NCBI GenBank assembly: GCA_035516175.1
Contig: DATJAO010000056.1
Coordinates: 1-12,396, forward strand
Reading direction: 5' to 3'
DNA: 12,396 nt
Source of the DNA: DASPSR01 sp035516175
Lineage (GTDB): Bacteria; Nitrospirota; UBA9217
The position numbers and the translations under genes are program-made. Numbering within the stretch: position 1 is the first letter of the stretch; the number at the start of each line of letters is the position of its first letter. The notes under the pieces are model-generated. The model was not told the origin of the DNA, ran no database searches, and saw nothing but the letters and a program-made list of their open reading frames with translations. Shown here in pieces: positions 1-5,298 of this stretch.

Positions 1-334
1 CGACGTAATAGCTTGGGTTCCAGAGATGTCCCTTATAGAGCTTTTTCTTGAGCCCCGGCCGTTTCATGAACATATGCCTTGCCGATATGCCCTTCACCCA
101 CTTGACGAGCGATGAGATGCTTATGTGGGGAGGAGCCGTGACGAATAAATGGACGTGGTCTTCTCCGACGGCCATTTCGCGTATAGCGAAACCTTTCTCG
201 TTGGCTACATCAGCCAGGATCCGCTTCAGATCTTCCGATACCGTGCCGACAAGCATTTTATACCGGTACTTGGTGCAGAATACGATCTGGTACCCGATCT
301 GGTATGTACAGGTCCTGTGATGCACGATGTCCAT
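1..334 (-). CDS. tnpA: IS200/IS605-family Y1 transposase TnpA (3' end cut off by the window edge)
   Basis: Only the first 111 codons are inside the window. The translation begins MDIVHHRTCTYQIGYQIVF and continues through the HUH segment DHVHLFV (H60 and H62, the metal-binding histidines), the SSLVKWVKGISAR helix and LWNPSYY, all in the order expected of IS200-type TnpA. These enzymes act as dimers that cut and rejoin single-stranded DNA at hairpins near the element ends, without inverted-repeat ends. The catalytic tyrosine lies further downstream and cannot be checked. An in-frame ATG six bases upstream (338-340) is an alternative start; neither has a clear ribosome binding site, which is common for these weakly expressed genes. 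The family assignment is secure. Whether the copy is intact is unknown. It points the same way as the lipoprotein operon and lies just beyond its 3' end. Confidence 0.93.
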   Translation of the reverse strand, partial: MDIVHHRTCTYQIGYQIVFCTKYRYKMLVGTVSEDLKRILADVANEKGFAIREMAVGEDHVHLFVTAPPHISISSLVKWVKGISARHMFMKRPGLKKKLYKGHLWNPSYYV

Positions 335-410
335 ATACATATGGTATCACAAAATACACGATTATGCGATACCTGTATGGATATTTACTATATCATATAG
401 TCGCTTACAT

Positions 411-437
411 CTCCCCTTCGAAAAGGGAAGAATTCCC
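411..437. repeat. Overlapping short hairpins between tnpA and the propeller gene; candidate IS200 left-end structure
   Basis: CCCTT-CGAA-AAGGG (414-427) and GGGAA-GAA-TTCCC (425-437) are two perfect 5-bp hairpins sharing GGG. They lie about 80-100 bp upstream of the transposase start, where IS200/IS605 elements carry the left-end hairpin recognised by TnpA. They also lie just after the stop codon of the propeller gene, so they could form its transcript end, although no T-run follows on the minus strand. The element boundary cannot be fixed from one copy. Confidence 0.35.
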
Positions 438-447
438 GCTCCGTCTC

Positions 448-1665
448 TTAATTCTTGAGACGCGCTAGATAAATCTGATCCCATTGATCGACTTGGGCAC
501 GAAACGCGATCGTCCCGTCCGGGGAACAGGAGATATCATGGTTCATTTTCGTTTCCGTCTTCAGAAGCGTTGAGGTCTTCCCCCTGATATCTGCGATGTA
601 GATCGGATTATACTCCTGCCGATCGTTCTTCACGTACACAATCCTGTTGCTGTCAGGCATCCAGGCAGGTCCCGCCTCCACGTCCGGAATTATGTCCATG
701 GCCACCACCCTTGCTGCAAGGCCGTCTCCCTGCGTGGGGTCCGAACCATCCGCCGCAATCACGATAATCGACCATATTTTCGGGTCCCCTGCAGGGTTAT
801 AATTCGAGTAAAAGGCTATTTTTTTCCCGTCCGGTGACCACACGGGCCGCAAATCGTCAAAGGGCCATGTCGTCAGTATCTTCTGCGAATCCATGGGCAT
901 TGTTACGTCGTTGATCAGAACAATATCATGGTTCTCATTGCTGCCTTGCATCATCACGATTTTTTTCCCGTCCGGTGACCACTGGGGATAGAGATATTCC
1001 TTCCCGCCCCGCGTCAGCCGCGTGAGTGCGTGACTGGAGATGTCCATGAGATAGATATCTCCGTAGCCTGTCCTGCCTGATACGAACACCAGAGTATCAG
1101 CTACAGGAGAGAAGTGCGCCTGGCCGTCCTTTTCCTTGTGGTCCGTCAGCCTTACCACAGCCTTTCCCCCGACCTCTTGCAGGTAGAGATCGTAGTTTCC
1201 TTCTCCTCCGTTGCTCATAAATACGAAACGATCACCGGCAGACGACCAACTGATGCCGGCGTTGTAACTCACCTCTTCGTACACGCCCGGAAAGAAAAAC
1301 TGCGTTTCTTTGCTGATGTCGGACAGCTTGAAGTAAACGGTCTGCACCGGCGTCCCGTCTGGGAACATGATGATGATCTCTTTTTTGTCCCCCCTGCTAC
1401 GCTCGAACGCGATCAGCGTGCTGAGCGGAGACCATGTCGGGTTCGAGTCGTTCCGCCCGCCCTCGATCTTCGTGAGCGGCCTCACAAACAGGGGCTCAAC
1501 CATGTCAGGCTTTTTTTCTTCTGGCTTCTTTTCAAGCACCGCCGTCCCGCTCTGCACGGTCGCATTCGTGGGGGCGGACTTGATCTCGTCCGTCGAGCCG
1601 GTGCGAGCGATAAACACCACTGCCAGCACGGCATACTTCAATGCGCAATACTTCCCTGCCTTCAA
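448..1665 (-). CDS. PD40/TolB-like beta-propeller protein, probably exported
   Basis: The product is a 405-residue protein made mostly of PD40-type (WD40-like) blades, as in the C-terminal domain of TolB. WSPDG-type motifs recur near residues 78, 140, 185, 229, 275, 335 and 380, giving about seven repeats, consistent with a closed propeller. The best-preserved are QWSPDGKKIV and VWSPDGKKIA. The open frame runs up to 1800 but would overlap the previous gene by over 110 bases. I chose TTG at 1665 because it follows that gene's stop by 22 bases, has GAGG eight bases upstream, and gives an N-terminus with a basic start and a hydrophobic stretch (ALKYAVLAVVFIA, residues 8-20) that looks like a signal peptide. 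There is no lipobox. Residues 25-60 are a low-complexity Lys/Glu/Pro linker. It is the last gene of the riboswitch operon. A periplasmic scaffold or binding role is inferred; true TolB (Tol-Pal system) is unlikely because tol/pal neighbours and the TolB N-domain are absent. Confidence 0.85.
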   Translation of the reverse strand: MKAGKYCALKYAVLAVVFIARTGSTDEIKSAPTNATVQSGTAVLEKKPEEKKPDMVEPLFVRPLTKIEGGRNDSNPTWSPLSTLIAFERSRGDKKEIIIMFPDGTPVQTVYFKLSDISKETQFFFPGVYEEVSYNAGISWSSAGDRFVFMSNGGEGNYDLYLQEVGGKAVVRLTDHKEKDGQAHFSPVADTLVFVSGRTGYGDIYLMDISSHALTRLTRGGKEYLYPQWSPDGKKIVMMQGSNENHDIVLINDVTMPMDSQKILTTWPFDDLRPVWSPDGKKIAFYSNYNPAGDPKIWSIIVIAADGSDPTQGDGLAARVVAMDIIPDVEAGPAWMPDSNRIVYVKNDRQEYNPIYIADIRGKTSTLLKTETKMNHDISCSPDGTIAFRAQVDQWDQIYLARLKN

Positions 1666-1687
1666 TTTCCGGTCCTCATTCGCCGCG

Positions 1688-4261
1688 TTAGAGGTCCTTA
1701 ATCTGATCCCAGTACTTCTGGGCCGCCTCGCGGGACTGTTCAAAGTTACTATTCCCTTCAAGCTTCTTCGGGAAGAAGTCGAAGTACTCGCGCCAAGCAA
1801 GATTGGCGCTGTTCAGGATAGCGGTCTTCTTCGTGATCAGGTAGAGCTTGTGGTACGAAAGCGCGGTGTAATAGTACGTGTCGTGGAGCGCCTCATCGTA
1901 ATGCATTGTCGGAAAGAACCGCGTGTTTTGCTTCGCGATCTGCAGGTTCTGGAGAGCCTTGGCGAAGTTCTGCGCCGCTGCATCCTTGTCTTTCTGCACG
2001 AGGGCGCTCCCCTTTTCGTAGTATGCGTGCCCGAGATTGGTGAAGGCTACAGCATACTGTTTGAGGACAAGCTGCCGGTTTTCGGGTAACGAAAGAACAT
2101 TCTCGAACTCTCGGATCGCCGCATCGTAATCGTTCTTGTCGTCAAGGTAGATCTGGGCCAGCCGGTGGTGGGCCTCCGAGTAGTCAGGGTGTGTCTTCTC
2201 CGTGCTCTGGTACGCCTGGATCGCTCCGTCGATATCGCCATTCTGCTCAGCCCGTTCCCCGATCTTGAGATAGTCCTTGGAAAGAACAATCTTCCGGTCG
2301 TCGATACGGCTCTCCTCCTTCTTGGAAAACTCCACAACTTCTTCCCAATCACGGTAATCGCCGCCGATTGAGACCTTGACCGTATGGAAGCCGAGGTTCA
2401 CGAGTTTGCCATCGAGGATCGGGGTTTTCCCGATCTTCTCGCCATCCACGAACACCTCTGCCGACGGGGGTTCAGAATCTATCCTGAAAACGGAATTATT
2501 CACGCTCAAAACGAATTCCTTCGTGTCCTTGTTCTTATCTATCTTGACCTTTTCGCTCACTTGTTGGTATCCGTGCCGATAGAGCAGGAGGTTGAAACTC
2601 TTGCCGATGCGCACCGGGACCTCGGCCTTTCCATCCTCGCCCGTCGTGCCCAGCCACTCATCGTTCACATAGATGTTCACTCCGGCCAAGGGTGAAACAT
2701 CAGGAGGGACCCCACCCTTTGCGGAGAGCAGGAAGTAATTGTGGATTTCCTCTTCCTCGCCCTCTCGATAGATATGGCGCACCACTCGGTCACCGATGGT
2801 GATCTTTTCTCCTTTTTTCAGGTCTTCCACCTCTGTCCAGGAGCCTGCGTCCTCAGCCTTCCTGACCTTGAGCTTGCCGGTCTCCCGGTATCCCGAGATC
2901 TTGCCGCTCTCGTCGAGGCGCGGTGCCATTAGGGTGAACTCCGTGCCACTGCTGATTCGGTACCCGCTCCTGCCAAGGTTGATCCGGTATCTTTCGCCTT
3001 CGGCAGAAACCACGGTCCCCTCGAATGGGAACCGCTCAAGCACGGCTGATGCGATCTCCTTGGCAGCGCTGTTGATGCCACCTGCCCCTCTGGCCCTCGT
3101 TATCTGACTCAGAATAAGCTTACCACTGGATGTGTAGAACTTGGTCTCGATCAACAACCCTGAATCATCCTTCGCAACGCTTCCGAGAATGATCATATCC
3201 ACTGTCTTGCGGAGCTGCATGTCCCGCCAGCCTTTAGCGGAGATCTTTTCGATGTTCACCTTGGCATGCTTGACCACGGCCTGAAGCGTCGCAGTCGGCA
3301 CCTCGCGGAAGCAGGTATTCTTGAAGAGCTGGTTTGCCACGGCAGACTCAGTCTGCGCGGCGATATCTTTGAAATCCACGTTTGGCGTGTTGCCCACAAA
3401 ACGGTAGATGCCCGCCCGGATTGGCTTGGGCGTCGTCGGGTAGAAATATCGCTGGAGATTAATCTCACCCTCAAGCACGGCAGAGGTCTTCCAGGTTGCG
3501 GGGATATAGCCGTCGGCAGCAAGCGCGATCTGTACCTTCCTGCCCGGCTCACCGTCATAGCTGTAGGTATACATACCCTTGGCATCGGTCTTGCCGACCT
3601 GTTTTTTGTCGATGGTCACAGCAAGCCCCGGGATACCGCTCGCCTGTCCGTATTCCTCGGCGAGCGCCGAGATCTCGATCAATACCCTCTTGGTGAGTGC
3701 GGCCTCAAGCCGCTGGCCGGGCTCTACCGCTCCGGTCCTGCGCCAGACGCTATAACCCGGCTTGCTGACGGCGAGATCGATTCCGGTTTGGGGCTGCTCC
3801 TTGTATTCGTATACGAACTCGCCCTTCGCGTTCGTCTTGCCCACTTCTGCTCCACCCGCCTTTACCACGGCATCAGGAACAGGCGCTTCCTTCTCCATAG
3901 CAATGATCATCACATACCTCGACGCAGGCAGTTCAGCATCGAAAGAATATTTTTCGACGGTCCCGGACTTGGACAGCTTCACGAGGAAAGTAGTTTTCCA
4001 GGGTTTGATCCGGTAGCCCGGCATTTCCTTGGCAACCACGACCTCAACCTCGGCTCCTGGTTTTTTATTCAAGATTTTCGAAAAGGTTCCGTTCGTATCG
4101 GTGACCCCTTGCTCCTCGCCGTCTACGGTGATTTTTGCCTGCGCTGCGGGATTCCCATCCATCCGGGCTTTCACTTCCAGCTCAAGCTTTTCACTCGCGC
4201 ATGCAAAGAGCATCAATGACGCCGATACGAGAAGGGCTGACCGCACAGAGAGCTTAATCAT
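1688..4261 (-). CDS. Large multidomain lipoprotein: carboxypeptidase-regulatory-like modules, CsgG/FlgT-like middle, PEGA domain and TPRs
   Basis: The product has 857 residues. A lipoprotein signal peptide ends LMLFAC with the lipid-modified Cys at 21. Three small beta-sandwich repeats follow (about 42-63, 129-170 and 211-252; motif VxVDxxxxGxTDxxGxF ending in a Gly-Tyr). A middle region (about 282-415) contains VDMIILGSV and resembles the nucleotide-fold modules of CsgG/FlgT/TolB-N type proteins. Next come EGTVVSAEGERYRINLG (about 414-445), like the FlgT C-terminal barrel, a fourth sandwich (525-565), a PEGA domain (591-647, DSEPPSAEVFVDG), and TPR-like helices from about 663 to the end. The ATG at 4261 is preceded by AAGGAGGAG at good spacing. 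It lies 74 bases after the 149-residue lipoprotein gene and 22 bases before the propeller gene, so the three are one operon. A role as an envelope assembly scaffold is inferred; no catalytic motif and no CxxCH heme site was seen. The CsgG/FlgT similarity is by eye. Confidence 0.85.
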   Translation of the reverse strand: MIKLSVRSALLVSASLMLFACASEKLELEVKARMDGNPAAQAKITVDGEEQGVTDTNGTFSKILNKKPGAEVEVVVAKEMPGYRIKPWKTTFLVKLSKSGTVEKYSFDAELPASRYVMIIAMEKEAPVPDAVVKAGGAEVGKTNAKGEFVYEYKEQPQTGIDLAVSKPGYSVWRRTGAVEPGQRLEAALTKRVLIEISALAEEYGQASGIPGLAVTIDKKQVGKTDAKGMYTYSYDGEPGRKVQIALAADGYIPATWKTSAVLEGEINLQRYFYPTTPKPIRAGIYRFVGNTPNVDFKDIAAQTESAVANQLFKNTCFREVPTATLQAVVKHAKVNIEKISAKGWRDMQLRKTVDMIILGSVAKDDSGLLIETKFYTSSGKLILSQITRARGAGGINSAAKEIASAVLERFPFEGTVVSAEGERYRINLGRSGYRISSGTEFTLMAPRLDESGKISGYRETGKLKVRKAEDAGSWTEVEDLKKGEKITIGDRVVRHIYREGEEEEIHNYFLLSAKGGVPPDVSPLAGVNIYVNDEWLGTTGEDGKAEVPVRIGKSFNLLLYRHGYQQVSEKVKIDKNKDTKEFVLSVNNSVFRIDSEPPSAEVFVDGEKIGKTPILDGKLVNLGFHTVKVSIGGDYRDWEEVVEFSKKEESRIDDRKIVLSKDYLKIGERAEQNGDIDGAIQAYQSTEKTHPDYSEAHHRLAQIYLDDKNDYDAAIREFENVLSLPENRQLVLKQYAVAFTNLGHAYYEKGSALVQKDKDAAAQNFAKALQNLQIAKQNTRFFPTMHYDEALHDTYYYTALSYHKLYLITKKTAILNSANLAWREYFDFFPKKLEGNSNFEQSREAAQKYWDQIKDL

Positions 4262-4335
4262 GAGACTCCTCCTTCGAACAACATAAGCACATTGAACAAT
4301 GAAGAATAATGGCTACTATTCGACGCCACGCCTTG

Positions 4336-4785
4336 TCACATTGTCGGTGGCTGGATATTTACCTCACCGGGGTTCACAATTTTGTCCTCGTCGGACTTTG
4401 ATCCTTCGATGGTCTTGCGTTTGCCTTCGGGAATTTTCTTGAGCTTGAACTCCACTTTCTTGGTCCCAAACTTGGTAATTTCAACGCTCTGGGTCTCCGT
4501 CATAAAGCCGATTCTGGTTGCTTCCACCTTGTATATCCCCGGGATAATAGAATCCTTGACAGATTCGAACTTGCCATCAGCGTCCACGACCACCGCATGC
4601 GAAGCCTTCTCCAGCGTCGTGGTGGTGTTTATCATGTTCACCACCGTCCCCTGGGGGCCTTCCTTGGTTACCGGGATAGGCTGCATATTCGCATCCATGA
4701 GTTGCACGGTCCCGTATATCTTCGGCGAACACGCCGTTACCATGAGCAGCATAACCATGAGTACAAGGCTCTTAGATCGATTCAT
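4336..4785 (-). CDS. Small lipoprotein with a carboxypeptidase-regulatory-like domain
   Basis: The product has 149 residues. It starts with a basic-hydrophobic signal peptide ending in the lipobox MVTAC, so Cys19 should be lipidated. Residues about 22-114 form one predicted beta-sandwich of the carboxypeptidase-regulatory-like type: IYGTVQLMDANMQPIPV, then DADGKFESVKDSIIPGIYKVEATRIGF and a final strand VEFKLKKI. The tail (115-149) is charged and Pro-rich, probably disordered. The ATG is preceded by GGAGGGAGAAGAAT, a strong ribosome binding site. It is the first gene after the riboswitch terminator and is followed within 74 bases by the large lipoprotein gene. The same fold occurs as repeated modules in that neighbour, which suggests the two may work in one complex. 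Function is not known. Confidence 0.85.
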   Translation of the reverse strand: MNRSKSLVLMVMLLMVTACSPKIYGTVQLMDANMQPIPVTKEGPQGTVVNMINTTTTLEKASHAVVVDADGKFESVKDSIIPGIYKVEATRIGFMTETQSVEITKFGTKKVEFKLKKIPEGKRKTIEGSKSDEDKIVNPGEVNIQPPTM

Positions 4786-4860
4786 ATTCTTCTCCCTCCG
4801 GAATCGAAAATTGATAATGCACGGTGATATAGCAATTTCAGATTAGGCACCCTGCTCTTT

Positions 4861-4900
4861 AAAAAAAAACCCGCCAAAGAGGGCACAAATTCTTTGGCGG
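4861..4900 (-). terminator. Intrinsic terminator of the riboswitch expression platform
   Basis: CCGCCAAAGA (4871-4880) pairs perfectly over 10 bp with TCTTTGGCGG (4891-4900) around a 10-nt loop. On the minus strand the stem runs into nine T residues (4869-4861). No gene ends just upstream. The hairpin sits between the aptamer and the first gene of the operon (start 4785), so it is read as an attenuator rather than a gene-end terminator. Confidence 0.92.
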
Positions 4901-4933
4901 CTCGACTAGCATATAAAACAACGGACGCCTTCT

Positions 4934-5034
4934 CTTTCACGTAACCCATTCGGCATGAAAAGAATAAGGTCCCTGTTTTATTTAGCTTCGTGGCTCTGCG
5001 CCCCATGGTTTCCCATGGTTTGCTCTGAGCAAAG
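4934..5034 (-). promoter_or_regulatory. GEMM-I riboswitch aptamer, cyclic AMP-GMP (GEMM-Ib) type by its ligand-reading base
   Basis: Read 5'-3' on the minus strand, the conserved GEMM-I parts appear in order. AGAGCAAACC spans 5026-5017 (its last two bases open the next stem). The P1b hairpin follows: CCATGG-GAAA-CCATGG (5018-5003) with the GAAA tetraloop (5012-5009). Then come GGCGCAGAGCCACG (5002-4989), a receptor-like GCTAAA (4986-4981) facing ATGC (4956-4953), and GGGTTAC (4947-4941). The flanks can close a P1 stem (CTTT/AAAG plus CTC/GTG). Mapped onto the Vc2 numbering, A47 is A4997 and C92 is C4941, both conserved. The base equivalent to G20 is A5024. G20A is the published signature of GEMM-I members that bind 3',3'-cGAMP in preference to c-di-GMP. 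The second stem is divergent: the base aligning with G83 appears to be A. A promoter lies upstream and an intrinsic terminator downstream, which supports a real switch. Confidence 0.85.
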
Positions 5035-5066
5035 TCAGTATGTTATTCGTCCTATGCGCAATCTAA

Positions 5067-5095
5067 AATTTAGCATTTCACGGCTCCGTTGTCAA
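5067..5095 (-). promoter_or_regulatory. Sigma-70 promoter of the riboswitch operon
   Basis: The -35 box is TTGACA (5095-5090), a perfect consensus. A 17-nt spacer follows and ends in TGC, an extended -10 element. The -10 box is TAAATT (5072-5067), matching 4 of 6. The predicted start is near 5060, about 25 nt upstream of the aptamer's P1 stem. Confidence 0.72.
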
Positions 5096-5125
5096 GAGAG
5101 AGATGAAAAATGCTAACCGCATCCT

Positions 5126-5154
5126 TTGGCAGATCGTTGGCGGCAAAATGTGAT
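5126..5154 (+). promoter_or_regulatory. Possible promoter of the YheS-type ABC-F gene
   Basis: TTGGCA (5126-5131) is separated by 17 nt from TGTGAT (5149-5154), giving 5/6 and 4/6 matches. It would start a leader of about 138 nt before the ABC-F start codon and would be divergent from the riboswitch promoter. The -10 box is poor, so this is tentative. Confidence 0.3.
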
Positions 5155-5223
5155 TGGGGTCACAGATGCTTTATTCAAGCCGCAGGTCTCCAGGGAGCTG
5201 CTGAGTTCTGAAAAAACATTTGC

Positions 5224-5279
5224 CAGAGGCGCCTATCATGCGGTAATATACCGATTCGATATATCGGCTCATACCTCTG
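5224..5279 (+). promoter_or_regulatory. Structured leader of the ABC-F gene with competing hairpins
   Basis: CAGAGG (5224-5229) is complementary to CCTCTG (5274-5279). Inside this closing stem lie CGGTA-ATA-TACCG (5241-5253) and CCGAT-TCGATAT-ATCGG (5251-5267). The two inner hairpins share CCG and cannot form together. The block ends 19 bases before the start codon at 5299. A possible 12-codon leader ORF (5166-5204) with GGGG six bases before its ATG precedes it. A regulatory role is an inference. Confidence 0.35.
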
Positions 5280-5298
5280 CGATTATACGGGAAGAACG

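Noticed and set aside
448..1665. Naming the propeller gene tolB
   Set aside because: Only the PD40 blades match; the TolB N-terminal domain and the tol-pal neighbours are absent.
1666..1800. Upstream extension of the propeller gene to ATG 1800
   Set aside because: It would overlap the preceding gene by over 110 bases and gives a Ser/Arg-rich N-terminus. TTG 1665 has an RBS and a signal-like N-terminus.
3266..4219. 317-codon open frame on the plus strand opposite the large lipoprotein gene
   Set aside because: It has no ribosome binding site and no recognisable domain, and lies wholly antisense to a gene with signal peptide and clear domains. It is a frame shadow.
4782..5006. 74-codon minus-strand frame covering the leader of the lipoprotein operon
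   Set aside because: It runs through the riboswitch core and the terminator stem, has no ribosome binding site, and its composition is explained by those RNA elements.
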